NCBI GenBank assembly: GCA_001701115.1
Contig: DAAJ01000070.1
Location: 1-22,025 of the forward strand
DNA from: Bacteroidales bacterium GP2
GTDB taxonomy: Bacteria; Bacteroidota; Bacteroidia; Bacteroidales; Muribaculaceae
Reading direction: 5' to 3'
Length of the DNA stretch: 22,025 bases
Part shown: positions 6,976-14,722 of the stretch, piece after piece
How positions within the stretch are numbered: the first letter of the stretch is position 1
Layout: each line of letters begins with the position of its first letter
Notes under the pieces: generated by a model
The model's input: only the letters and a program-made list of their open reading frames with translations
Databases searched by the model: none
What the model was told of the DNA's origin: nothing
Translations under genes and position numbers: made by a program

Positions 6976-7006
6976 CAAAAATATCATTTTTCGGTATTTT
7001 GTGCAA
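6976..7006 (-). promoter_or_regulatory. Promoter of the AraC regulator gene
   Basis: On the minus strand, TTG (plus 7004-7006) and TATTTTTG (plus 6976-6983) are 20 bases apart, a full match to the Bacteroidetes arrangement. Only 6 bases separate the -7 box from the ATG at 6969, so the mRNA is probably leaderless or nearly so. This promoter decides the start codon. Confidence 0.6.
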
Positions 7007-7050
7007 GTTTTGCCGAATATCGTTCAAGTAAACTATACGTCATTGCGCGT

Positions 7051-7058
7051 TATCTTTG
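7051..7058 (+). promoter_or_regulatory. -7 box of the aldo/keto reductase-flavodoxin unit
   Basis: TATCTTTG matches TAnnTTTG; the ATG is 19 bases downstream at 7078. No TTG is found at the expected -33 distance, which fits a promoter needing an activator such as the divergent AraC protein (inference). Confidence 0.55.
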
Positions 7059-7077
7059 CATAAACGAAATTGGATAT

Positions 7078-7917
7078 ATGGAAACAATAAAACTTAGAAA
7101 CGGAATCGAGATGCCTATAATAGGCTATGGCGTGTATCAGGTAGACCCTGCAGAATGTGAAAGATGCGTAAGCGATGCATTGAAAGTGGGCTACCGCATG
7201 ATTGACACCGCTCAAGCATATAATAATGAGGAGGGTGTAGGCGCCGCAGTAAAGAAGAGCGGCATTGCGCGCGAAGACCTTTTTCTTGTATCCAAAGTGT
7301 GGATTTCCAACTATGGCTATGAAAAGGCAAAGGCATCCATAGACGAGAGCCTTCGGAAACTCGACACAGATTATATAGACCTTATGCTGCTTCATCAGCC
7401 TTTCTGCGACCGCTATGGTGCATACCGCGCACTGGAGGACGCATACAAAGAAGGCAAACTCCGCGCTATCGGTGTCAGCAACTTCTATCCTGACCACTTC
7501 ATTGACTTTGCCGAAAACGTAGAGATAATTCCGGCAATCAATCAGGTAGAAACTCACGTTTTTGACCAACAGGTTGAAGCACAGAAGATAATGGAGGAGT
7601 ATGGCACGCGGACAATGTCGTGGGGACCTCTTGCCGAGGGACGTAACAACTTCTTCACTAATCCACTTCTTGAAGAGATAGGCAAGAAATACGGAAAAAG
7701 TGTTGCACAGGTTGCCCTCAGGTGGCTCACACAGCGAGGCATAATCATTATTCCAAAATCAGTACACATTGAACGCATGGAGCAAAACCTTGATATATTC
7801 GACTTCACCCTTTCAGATGAAGATATAGCCAAAATCGCCACACTTGACACAGGCAAAAGCGTATTTTTCGACCACCATGCCCCGGATGTAGTAAAAATGT
7901 TCATGGGCTGGAGATAA
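7078..7917 (+). CDS. Aldo/keto reductase (2,5-diketo-D-gluconate reductase-like)
   Basis: A 279-residue NADPH-dependent (beta/alpha)8-barrel reductase of carbonyl compounds. The catalytic tetrad is complete: Asp43 and Tyr48 (MIDTAQAYNNE), Lys73 (VSKVWI) and His106 (LLHQPF). Other family marks are AIGVSNFYPDH and the C-terminal cofactor segment IIIIPKSVHIERMEQNLDIF. The frame is open back to 6952, but that would overlap the AraC gene and run through the promoter, so ATG 7078 is chosen. Likely substrates are small aldehydes such as methylglyoxal or sugar-derived carbonyls, which is typical of the family and not shown here. A flavodoxin follows after 58 bases without an evident promoter, so the two probably form an operon controlled by the divergent AraC protein. 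Confidence 0.93.
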   Translation: METIKLRNGIEMPIIGYGVYQVDPAECERCVSDALKVGYRMIDTAQAYNNEEGVGAAVKKSGIAREDLFLVSKVWISNYGYEKAKASIDESLRKLDTDYIDLMLLHQPFCDRYGAYRALEDAYKEGKLRAIGVSNFYPDHFIDFAENVEIIPAINQVETHVFDQQVEAQKIMEEYGTRTMSWGPLAEGRNNFFTNPLLEEIGKKYGKSVAQVALRWLTQRGIIIIPKSVHIERMEQNLDIFDFTLSDEDIAKIATLDTGKSVFFDHHAPDVVKMFMGWR

Positions 7918-7975
7918 CCCAGCTTAATGCATATATGTTGATATACCACTAATGGTTATTAAATCCCGATGCCCG

Positions 7976-8635
7976 ATGAAAACAAACAAACTCACAGCAC
8001 TTGCCTTTGCGCTGCTTGCCACTGCAATCTCTCCGGCATGTGCCAAAAACAATCAAACCGCCACGGAAAAAAATCCAGACAAAACTTCAAAAGAGATAAC
8101 AATGACTGATTCAAATAAGACATTAGTAGTGTACTTTTCACGCGCAGACGAAAACTATGCCGTAGGAAATATCGAAAAAGGAAATACCCACATAATTGCG
8201 GACATGATTGCGGAAGCAATCGACGCACCGACATTTGAGATTGTACCGGCAAAACCATATCCGGCAACATATAATGAGTGCATTGATGTGGCAAAAAAGG
8301 AGTTGCAGCGGAATGCACGTCCAGCACTCAAAAATGACATTGACATTTCCGGGTACGACACAATTTTCCTAGGTTATCCAAACTGGTGGGGTGAGCCGCC
8401 GATGTGCGTATTCACTTTCATAGAAAGCCACGACTGGAAAGGAAAAACAGTTATACCGTTCATTACCCATGAAGGGAGCGGAATGGGCGGCACCGACCGC
8501 AAAATTGCAGAAGCGTGCAAAGGCGCCACTACAGCTGTAGGAAAAGGGCTTGCAGTGCGTGGAGAAACCGCACAGAACCACCGCGATACGGCAAAGAGAA
8601 GCGTAACCAACTGGCTCGAGAAGCTAAAACACTAA
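7976..8635 (+). CDS. Exported flavodoxin-like protein
   Basis: A 219-residue flavodoxin (Flavodoxin_4 type). From ATG 7976 there is an N-terminal signal: MKTNK, a hydrophobic core (about 6-17), then SPACAKNN; it could be cleaved by signal peptidase I after ACA or be a relaxed lipobox ending at Cys22. A low-complexity linker follows to about residue 43. The flavodoxin domain begins at TLVVYFSRADENYAVG (FMN phosphate loop) and includes FLGYPNWWGEPP and the FMN-ring loop THEGSGMGGT. A second in-frame ATG at 8102 precedes the domain exactly and could give a cytoplasmic form. An earlier ATG at 7952 would put a charged extension before the signal and is less likely. Probably a FMN-dependent quinone or electrophile reductase; it lies in an operon with the aldo/keto reductase and ends at a strong terminator. 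Confidence 0.85.
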   Translation: MKTNKLTALAFALLATAISPACAKNNQTATEKNPDKTSKEITMTDSNKTLVVYFSRADENYAVGNIEKGNTHIIADMIAEAIDAPTFEIVPAKPYPATYNECIDVAKKELQRNARPALKNDIDISGYDTIFLGYPNWWGEPPMCVFTFIESHDWKGKTVIPFITHEGSGMGGTDRKIAEACKGATTAVGKGLAVRGETAQNHRDTAKRSVTNWLEKLKH

Positions 8636-8665
8636 TTCGCCGATAATACACATTATTAAATAATA

Positions 8666-8707
8666 AGACGGGGCAGAAGCAAAGTTCTGTCCCGCCTGTC
8701 TTTTTTT
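8666..8707. terminator. Bidirectional terminator between flavodoxin and outer-membrane barrel genes
   Basis: Stem GGGGCAGAA (8670-8678) with TTCTGTCCC (8685-8693), one G-U pair, loop GCAAAG, and an outer AGAC/GTCT pairing (8666-8669 with 8698-8701). Seven Ts follow on plus (8701-8707); on minus the stem is followed by a T-rich stretch. It serves the two convergent genes. Confidence 0.8.
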
Positions 8708-8715
8708 AAAGGGAT

Positions 8716-9312
8716 TTAGAAGAGGTAAGCAGCTGTTACTGTCCAGTAACGGTTCTTTCCTTCAATTTTGTATGCTTCGTTACCAGTCACCTTGTTAAGA
8801 CCAAGACCGTATGAAGCGGCAATCTGAAGATGCTTTACAAGTTCTGCACCGAAACCGAAGTTCCATGCCACATCACATTTTTTATTGCGGAAATCATCAA
8901 AGCTCTTTTTGCTTGTGAGGAATGCAAAGCTCGGACCGGTTGTGAGGAACGGACGGATAAGATGGTTCACGATAGGAATATTGAGCTTCCATTTGAGGTT
9001 CAAAGGAATATCAATGTAGTCACGGTGATATTTTTCAACAGAATTATCGCCGGAAAATTTAAAGCTGTCATTACGACGCACATACATTGCGCTAAGGTCA
9101 AAGCCAATACCGATTACAGGCACTGTGAACTCTGTCATAAGACCTGCGGTGAAACCTGCACGGTTGTCAGAGTGAACTAATTCTGAGCCAGTGCTGAGTT
9201 TTGAAACATTAAGACCGACTTTAGGACCGATGCGGAACTGCGCGTTTGCCGGAACTGAGGACAAACCAAATGCCACCACCAGAGCGACAAGGATTAATTT
9301 TACTGATTTCAT
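8716..9312 (-). CDS. Outer-membrane beta-barrel protein (OMP_b-brl/porin family)
   Basis: A 198-residue protein with a classical signal peptide (1-24: MKSVK, hydrophobic core, SSVPANA) cut before Gln25. The mature part of 174 residues has alternating beta strands beginning FRIGPKVGLNVSKL and ends in the aromatic terminal strand VTAAYLF, with Phe last as required for outer-membrane barrel assembly. About eight strands are expected for this length. Such barrels are abundant in Bacteroidetes; the function is not known. Gln at mature position +1 fits the Bacteroidetes Q-rule, under which glutaminyl cyclase converts it to pyroglutamate. It has its own promoter just after ligA and ends in a bidirectional terminator. 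Confidence 0.9.
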   Translation of the reverse strand: MKSVKLILVALVVAFGLSSVPANAQFRIGPKVGLNVSKLSTGSELVHSDNRAGFTAGLMTEFTVPVIGIGFDLSAMYVRRNDSFKFSGDNSVEKYHRDYIDIPLNLKWKLNIPIVNHLIRPFLTTGPSFAFLTSKKSFDDFRNKKCDVAWNFGFGAELVKHLQIAASYGLGLNKVTGNEAYKIEGKNRYWTVTAAYLF

Positions 9313-9335
9313 AATGTATTTATTAAGTTTCGGTG

Positions 9336-9343
9336 CAAAGATA
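9336..9343 (-). promoter_or_regulatory. -7 box of the outer-membrane barrel gene
   Basis: TATCTTTG on the minus strand (plus sequence CAAAGATA), 23 bases before the ATG at 9312 and just downstream of the ligA stop. No convincing -33 box is seen in the end of ligA. Confidence 0.55.
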
Positions 9344-9351
9344 TGTATTTT

Positions 9352-11364
9352 TTAAGAAATCATACCTAAAAAGGTATCTTCATCAATAATAGGAATCCCG
9401 AGTTTTGATGCTTTTTCAAGTTTTGCAGGTCCCATATTTGCCCCGGCAAGCACAAAATCGGTTTTCTTTGATATTGAACTGACATTTTTGCCACCGTTTG
9501 CTTCTATCATCGCTTTGTATTCATCGCGGGAATGATGCACAAATACCCCACTGATAACAAAACTTCGTCCCGCAAGCTTGTCACTCGCCGCCACATCACC
9601 GTTTTCTTCAACCTCCATGCGCAGCCCGGCTGCAGCAAGCCGGTCTATTATCATATTATTTATAGGTGCGGACATATATTCGCGTATGCTTTCAGCTATA
9701 CGGGGACCGATGTCGTCAATGGCGGTAAGTTCCTCCAGGCTCATGCTGCGCAAACGTTCCATGCTCTTGCATGCCCGGGCAACCTTTTTTGAAACGGTTT
9801 CCCCGACATAAGGTATTGACAAAGCATATACCACCCTGTCAAACGGCACATTTTTCGATTCCTCCAGACTCTGAATAATACGCTCCGCACTCCTCTCGCC
9901 GAAGCGGTCAAGTGCAAGAAGCTTATCTTTTGTGAGGTCATATAGATCTGCTATGTTTTCAACCAACCCGCTGGCAAACAGAGCTTCTGATGTTTCCTCA
10001 CCGATTCCGTCAATATTCATCATTCGGCGCCCGACAAAATGCTCCACCCTTCCGGTTATCTGTGGAGCACAGCCATATTTATTTGGGCACATCCAGGACG
10101 CTTCGCCTTCTACGCGCACAAGCGGGGTGCCGCATGCAGGACAATTCTTCACAAACTTCACCGGCTCGCTTCCCGGCTTCCTCGCCGCAACATCAACCCC
10201 CGTGATTTTTGGAATAATTTCACCGCCTTTCTCAACATAGAGGCTGTCACCTTCATGTATGTCAAGATTTTTAATTATGTCCTCATTGTGGAGCGACGCC
10301 CTTTTCACAATAGTTCCTGAAAGAAGAACAGGCTCAAGATTCGCCACAGGAGTGACGATTCCCATGCGCCCAACCTCAAAAGACACGAACCGCAGAGGTG
10401 TCAATGCCCTTTCTGCCTGAAACTTATATGCTATAGCCCACCGTGGTGATTTTGCAGTGTAACCCAGATTAAGCTGCTGCACAAGCGAGTCCACTTTAAA
10501 CACCAATCCGTCAGTTGCAACCGGAAGTTCCTTTCTTGCGGAATCCCAATGCTGTATGAAAGCATCCACCTCCTCAATATTATGCAGCCGCGTCATTGCA
10601 TCGCTTACCTTGAATCCCCATGACGCCGCAGCGCGCATATTGTCGTAATGGTTATCAGCGGGAAGATTCTCACCTAATAAATAATACAGGTATGCGTCCA
10701 AGCCTCTACGCGCCACTTCCGCAGGATTCATCAGTTTAAGGGTGCCGGATGCCGCATTTCTCGGGTTTGCAAAAAGGGGTTCTTCATTAAATTGGCGCTC
10801 AGCATTGAGCCTGTCAAATGCTTTCCACGGCAATACAATTTCGCCACGGATTTCAAACTGCCTCGGCCATCCGGTGCCTTTCAGAACAAGCGGAATAGAT
10901 TTTATTGTCTTCACATTTTCTGTGACAACGTCCCCTTTCTCACCATCCCCACGTGTCACAGCCCTTACAAGGCGACCGTCTTCATATATGAGGGAAATCG
11001 AGGTGCCGTCAAATTTCATTTCTCCGACAATAGTCGCTTCCTGCCCCATGAGAGCGTCACGTGTACGACGTACAAAGTCATCAACTTCCTCCACGCTGTA
11101 TGTGTTGCCAAGGGAAAGCATGGGATGAATGTGAGGCATCTGCTCAAACCCTTTGGTAAGGTCGCTACCCACTCTTCTTGTAGGTGAAAGCGGGTCATCA
11201 AACTCCGGATGCTCTTTTTCAAGCGCTTCAAGAGCCTTCATCATGTCATCAAACTCTTTGTCTGTGATCTCAGGAGAATTAAGCACATAGTAGAGATGGT
11301 TATGGCGCTCAATCTCATCTCTGAGTTCGGCTATGCGTGCTCCGGGGTCTGCGTTTATTGCCAT
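9352..11364 (-). CDS. ligA: NAD-dependent DNA ligase
   Basis: A 670-residue LigA, the usual length. Order of domains: Ia with the NMN-binding YYVLNSPEITD (about 25-35), adenylation domain with catalytic Lys117 in GEMKFDG, OB fold, four-cysteine zinc finger (CPAC, then C-P-N-K and GC-A-P), helix-hairpin-helix repeats containing NIDGIGEETSEALF and TAIDDIGPRIAESI, and a C-terminal BRCT domain (SDKLAGRSFVISGVF and KKTDFVLAG). It seals nicks in replication and repair using NAD. The frame extends to 11484, but those 40 residues run through the promoter and are not LigA-like, so ATG 11364 is chosen. It is divergent from the glutaminyl-cyclase-like gene and followed on the same strand by the outer-membrane barrel gene with its own promoter. 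Confidence 0.97.
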   Translation of the reverse strand: MAINADPGARIAELRDEIERHNHLYYVLNSPEITDKEFDDMMKALEALEKEHPEFDDPLSPTRRVGSDLTKGFEQMPHIHPMLSLGNTYSVEEVDDFVRRTRDALMGQEATIVGEMKFDGTSISLIYEDGRLVRAVTRGDGEKGDVVTENVKTIKSIPLVLKGTGWPRQFEIRGEIVLPWKAFDRLNAERQFNEEPLFANPRNAASGTLKLMNPAEVARRGLDAYLYYLLGENLPADNHYDNMRAAASWGFKVSDAMTRLHNIEEVDAFIQHWDSARKELPVATDGLVFKVDSLVQQLNLGYTAKSPRWAIAYKFQAERALTPLRFVSFEVGRMGIVTPVANLEPVLLSGTIVKRASLHNEDIIKNLDIHEGDSLYVEKGGEIIPKITGVDVAARKPGSEPVKFVKNCPACGTPLVRVEGEASWMCPNKYGCAPQITGRVEHFVGRRMMNIDGIGEETSEALFASGLVENIADLYDLTKDKLLALDRFGERSAERIIQSLEESKNVPFDRVVYALSIPYVGETVSKKVARACKSMERLRSMSLEELTAIDDIGPRIAESIREYMSAPINNMIIDRLAAAGLRMEVEENGDVAASDKLAGRSFVISGVFVHHSRDEYKAMIEANGGKNVSSISKKTDFVLAGANMGPAKLEKASKLGIPIIDEDTFLGMIS

Positions 11365-11388
11365 TGGATTTGAAATTTGATTAGAATG

Positions 11389-11419
11389 CAAATGTAGTGA
11401 ATTAACAAAGTTTAAACAA
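11389..11419 (-). promoter_or_regulatory. Promoter of ligA
   Basis: On the minus strand TTG (plus 11417-11419), 20 bases, then TACATTTG (plus 11389-11396): a full -33/-7 match. ATG 11364 follows after about 24 bases. Confidence 0.65.
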
Positions 11420-11469
11420 GAGCGGATTGTTAATTGCAAGAAAAACGTAATATTTTCGTAACAAAATCG

Positions 11470-11477
11470 TAACTTTG
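11470..11477 (+). promoter_or_regulatory. -7 box of the glutaminyl-cyclase-like gene
   Basis: TAACTTTG matches TAnnTTTG; ATG 11498 is 20 bases further. No TTG at the expected -33 distance. The divergent ligA promoter lies about 50 bases away. Confidence 0.55.
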
Positions 11478-11497
11478 CCGCCAATTAAAGAAGAAAA

Positions 11498-12490
11498 ATG
11501 CAAAATATAATTAAAATAGCAGCGGCAACTGCAATCCTGCTTGCTTCTTGCGGAAGCACCCATACCGACACAGGCAAAAAGGTTGCCTCAGTACCTGTTC
11601 CTGAAGTAAAATTCAATGCGGACAGCGCATACTCCTATATAAAACACCAGGTTGAATTTGGTGCACGCGTTCCCGGCACTGTAGCGCACCAGAACTGCGT
11701 GAACTATATCATAAACGAACTGACGCGGCACGGAGTTGACACTGTTTTCACTCAGAATGCAGAAGTTACAGCGTTTACCGGCGACAAACTCCCGATAACC
11801 AACATTATCGCATCAATAAATCCGGAAAGCAAAGACAGGGTTTTGCTCGCGGCACACTTCGACACCCGCCCCTGGGCTGACAATGAAGATAATTCGACCG
11901 CGCGAAACACTCCGATACTCGGCGCCAATGACGGAGGCAGCGGAGTGGGAGTATTGCTTGAACTTGCGAGGATACTCGCTGAGAACCGCCCTGAAATAGG
12001 AGTTGATTTTCTTTTTGTGGACGCGGAAGATTACGGTGACAATGAAGGATGGGGCAATAAAGAGGAAACATGGTGCCTCGGCACCCAATACTGGTGCGCC
12101 AACAACCACTACACCAAAGAGAACCGCCCCATGTACGGCATTGTACTTGACATGGTTGGAGGCACCAACGCCAAATTCCACCGGGAATATTACTCCAACA
12201 AGAGCGCGGCAAAAATTGTGAACAAAGTATGGGGCACGGCAGCTAAATCAGGCTTCTCAACATTCTTTCCCAATGAAATCGGCGGAGCATTGATTGATGA
12301 CCACCTTTTCATAGACCGTTCAGGCATTCCTTGCATTGACATAGTTGAGTGCAACAACACCATCACGCGGTCCTTCCCTCCGACATGGCATACCCTGCGG
12401 GATAACATGGCATCGATAGACACAGCACCTCTCCGTGCGGTAGGACAGACCGTGCTTAATGTTATCCTTTCTGAAAAGCCCGCCAAGTAG
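11498..12490 (+). CDS. M28-family lipoprotein, probable glutaminyl-peptide cyclotransferase
   Basis: A 330-residue protein with a lipoprotein signal (lipobox LASC, Cys18). The M28 fold shows AAHFDTRP (His120), GANDGGSG (Asp145), VDAEDYG (Glu177, Asp178), LDMVGG (Asp218), LIDDHLF (Asp267-268) and PTWHT (Trp297, His298). The DDH segment and the Trp-His pair are those of glutaminyl cyclases and not just aminopeptidases: human QC has matching Asp305 and Trp329/His330. In Bacteroidetes such enzymes are anchored in the periplasm and turn the N-terminal Gln of exported proteins into pyroglutamate. The Zn ligand usually Glu in mammalian QC appears as Asp178. An aminopeptidase role remains possible. 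Divergent from ligA; sufE follows with its own promoter. Confidence 0.85.
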   Translation: MQNIIKIAAATAILLASCGSTHTDTGKKVASVPVPEVKFNADSAYSYIKHQVEFGARVPGTVAHQNCVNYIINELTRHGVDTVFTQNAEVTAFTGDKLPITNIIASINPESKDRVLLAAHFDTRPWADNEDNSTARNTPILGANDGGSGVGVLLELARILAENRPEIGVDFLFVDAEDYGDNEGWGNKEETWCLGTQYWCANNHYTKENRPMYGIVLDMVGGTNAKFHREYYSNKSAAKIVNKVWGTAAKSGFSTFFPNEIGGALIDDHLFIDRSGIPCIDIVECNNTITRSFPPTWHTLRDNMASIDTAPLRAVGQTVLNVILSEKPAK

Positions 12491-12512
12491 TTTATCTTTC
12501 CACATTTTTGCT

Positions 12513-12520
12513 TATCTTTG
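12513..12520 (+). promoter_or_regulatory. -7 box of sufE
   Basis: TATCTTTG, exact TAnnTTTG match, 22 bases after the previous stop codon and only 7 bases before the sufE ATG at 12528. A nearly leaderless transcript is implied if this promoter is used. Confidence 0.55.
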
Positions 12521-12527
12521 CAGAGTT

Positions 12528-12962
12528 ATGACTATAGACCAACTGCAAGATAAGATTATAGAGGATTTCGAGGGTGTCGATGACTGGATGGACCGCTATT
12601 CCATGATTATCGACTTAGGAAACACCCTGCCTCCAATTGAAGAGAAGTACAAGACCCCGGAACATCTCATTGAGGGATGCCAGAGCCGGGTGTGGCTTAA
12701 TGCCGAGCTGCGCGACGGCAAAGTGTACTACACCGCTGACTCTGACGCGATAATTGTAAAAGGAATTATCGCCCTGCTGATAGATGTTCTCAACGGTCAT
12801 ACTCCGGCTGAGATTGTTAACAGCGACCTGTACTTCATTGACCGTATAGGACTCGCAGAAAACCTGTCCCCCACCCGCTCCAACGGACTGCTTGCCATGG
12901 TAAAGCAGATGAAAATGTATGCCGTTGCATTCAAAGCGCGTGAGGAAGCTGAAAAGAAATAA
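12528..12962 (+). CDS. sufE: SufE-family Fe-S cluster assembly protein
   Basis: A 144-residue SufE: it takes persulfide sulfur from the cysteine desulfurase SufS and passes it to the Fe-S scaffold. The sulfur-accepting cysteine is Cys51 in LIEGCQSRVW, the same number as in E. coli SufE. Other family marks: the start MTIDQLQDKIIEDF, the YSMIIDLGNTLPP segment, IVKGIIALLIDVLNG and the C-terminal LSPTRSNGLLAM. The frame is open to 12459, but the extra residues run through the promoter and into the previous gene; ATG 12528 fits the family start. No other suf genes are in this window. The peptide transporter gene begins 27 bases downstream and may share the transcript. Confidence 0.95.
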   Translation: MTIDQLQDKIIEDFEGVDDWMDRYSMIIDLGNTLPPIEEKYKTPEHLIEGCQSRVWLNAELRDGKVYYTADSDAIIVKGIIALLIDVLNGHTPAEIVNSDLYFIDRIGLAENLSPTRSNGLLAMVKQMKMYAVAFKAREEAEKK

Positions 12963-12989
12963 TCTTCAAACCAAACCAATACCATTATC

Positions 12990-14699
12990 ATGTTTAAAAA
13001 TCAACCCGCAGGGCTGTATGTGCTTTCGCTTGCCAATACCGGTGAGCGTTTCGGCTATTACACTATGCTCGCAATCTTCCTGCTTTTCCTGCAGGCGAAA
13101 TTCGGACTTGACGCCACAGTGTCCGGACAGATTTACGCCGGCTTCCTCGCCGTTGTTTACTTCATGCCGCTCATCGGCGGTTGGGTAGCAGACAAATGGA
13201 GTTTTTCCAAGTGCGTTGTCACCGGTATCGCGGTGATGTTTGCCGGCTATGCCATTATGTCTATCCCCACTGAAATCCGTTCAGATTCCTCATTGGTAAT
13301 TCTTTGCGGCGCCCTGCTGCTGATTGCTGCCGGCACCGGACTGTTCAAAGGCAACCTCCAGGTTATGGTAGGCGACCTTTACAATGAAGCAAAGTACAGC
13401 GGACAGCGTGATGCTGCTTTCTCGCTATTCTACATGGCAATCAACATCGGTTCAATGTTCGCTCCTATGGCTGCAACAGCGATGTGCAACATGGCGTTGA
13501 AGGCAAAAGGTCTCACATACGTGTCATCACTCCCTGCACTCTGCAACTCCTATCTTGACGGCGTGCAGAGTTCTGCTGCTGAAATCACAAGCATTGCCGC
13601 TGAAAACGGAATGTCTATCACCGGCGACATGGCTTCATTCGCTACCGAGTACATAACAACCCTTACTACCGGTTATTCATACGCGTTTGCAATTGCCTGC
13701 GGTTCACTTGTAATTTCTTTCCTCATTTACTTCCTTGGCAGACCCACATTCGCCCACATCATCACTGACAAGAAGAAAGCCGCTTCTGCTTCAAAGAGCG
13801 CTGCACCTGTCAAAGAACTTTCACCTGCACAAACCAAACAGAGAGTCATTGCCCTCCTGCTTGTATTCGCAGTAGTGATTTTCTTCTGGATGGTTTTCCA
13901 CCAGAATGGCGCAACCCTCACCGAGTTTGCCAAGAGCTGCACAAATCCTGAAGCATCAGGCTGGACCCGCATCGGCTTCAATGTATGGGCTCTTCTCAGC
14001 ATTGCAGTAGGTGTTTATGCATTCTTCAACCTTTTCCAGAGCAAAGGCACTGTAAGCCGCGCTATTTCTGTGATTCTTCTCGGACTCGTCGCATGGGCGC
14101 TCTACTACTTCTACAACACTACTCCTGATCCCGTGCTTGGCATCCAGCCACAGCAGTACCAGCAGTTCAACCCCTTCTATGTTGTTGCGCTCACTCCTTT
14201 CTCGCTCGCTCTCTTCGGATGGCTTGCCAATAAAAAGAAAGAGCCTTCAGCACCCCGCAAGATCGGCTACGGTATGATTATGGCAGCTGTTGCTTACGGT
14301 GTCATGGCAATCGGTTCAATGGCAATTGTTGGCACCCAGGCTTCTGTGTCGCCCAACTGGCTTATCTCAACCTACCTTCTCCTGACATTCGCCGAACTGC
14401 TCCTCTCACCGATGGGCATATCATTTGTCAGCAAGGTTGCTCCTCCCAAACTCAAAGGTTCAATGATGGGCGGCTGGTTTGCAGCTACTGCAATCGGCAA
14501 CTATCTGGTATCTATCCCCATGCTTCTCTGGGGCAAGATTTCAGTTGCAACCCTCTGGTGCATCCTCATCGCAATCTGCCTTGTTTCAGCACTCTTCATC
14601 TTCTCAATCATGAAGAAACTTGAGGCTGCAACAACAGATGAACCTTCACCCGCCGCTGAAGCAGACGCCCTTGAAACTATCGAGGACGACGCTATCTGA
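12990..14699 (+). CDS. Proton-coupled peptide transporter (POT/PTR family)
   Basis: A 569-residue major-facilitator peptide symporter of the inner membrane that imports di- and tripeptides with protons. Seen: TM1 with GERFGYYTMLAIFLLFLQAK, the family motif in GTGLFKGNLQVMVGDLY, the QRDAAFSLFYMAINIGS stretch (second PTR signature), FWMVFHQNGATLTEF (PTR motif in TM7) and about 14 hydrophobic segments. The canonical ExxERFxYY motif reads NTGERFGYY, with Asn16 in place of the first Glu, as I recall from other Bacteroidetes members. A polar insertion (about 165-215) separates TM segments in the middle, and the C-terminus is a short acidic cytoplasmic tail. It follows sufE by 27 bases and ends in a strong terminator. 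Confidence 0.93.
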   Translation: MFKNQPAGLYVLSLANTGERFGYYTMLAIFLLFLQAKFGLDATVSGQIYAGFLAVVYFMPLIGGWVADKWSFSKCVVTGIAVMFAGYAIMSIPTEIRSDSSLVILCGALLLIAAGTGLFKGNLQVMVGDLYNEAKYSGQRDAAFSLFYMAINIGSMFAPMAATAMCNMALKAKGLTYVSSLPALCNSYLDGVQSSAAEITSIAAENGMSITGDMASFATEYITTLTTGYSYAFAIACGSLVISFLIYFLGRPTFAHIITDKKKAASASKSAAPVKELSPAQTKQRVIALLLVFAVVIFFWMVFHQNGATLTEFAKSCTNPEASGWTRIGFNVWALLSIAVGVYAFFNLFQSKGTVSRAISVILLGLVAWALYYFYNTTPDPVLGIQPQQYQQFNPFYVVALTPFSLALFGWLANKKKEPSAPRKIGYGMIMAAVAYGVMAIGSMAIVGTQASVSPNWLISTYLLLTFAELLLSPMGISFVSKVAPPKLKGSMMGGWFAATAIGNYLVSIPMLLWGKISVATLWCILIAICLVSALFIFSIMKKLEAATTDEPSPAAEADALETIEDDAI

Positions 14700-14722
14700 T
14701 AGGTCATAGCCACAATAAATTT

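Noticed and set aside
6990..7017. TTCGG...CCGAA inverted repeat in the AraC/reductase intergenic region as the AraC operator.
   Set aside because: Arms are only five bases and AraC proteins usually bind direct repeats; no convincing pair was found.
6952..7077. N-terminal extension of the aldo/keto reductase back to 6952.
   Set aside because: It overlaps the start of the AraC gene, runs through both promoters and is unlike the family N-terminus (METIKLRNG).
11365..11484. 40-residue N-terminal extension of LigA.
   Set aside because: It contains the whole -33/-7 promoter and lacks LigA similarity.
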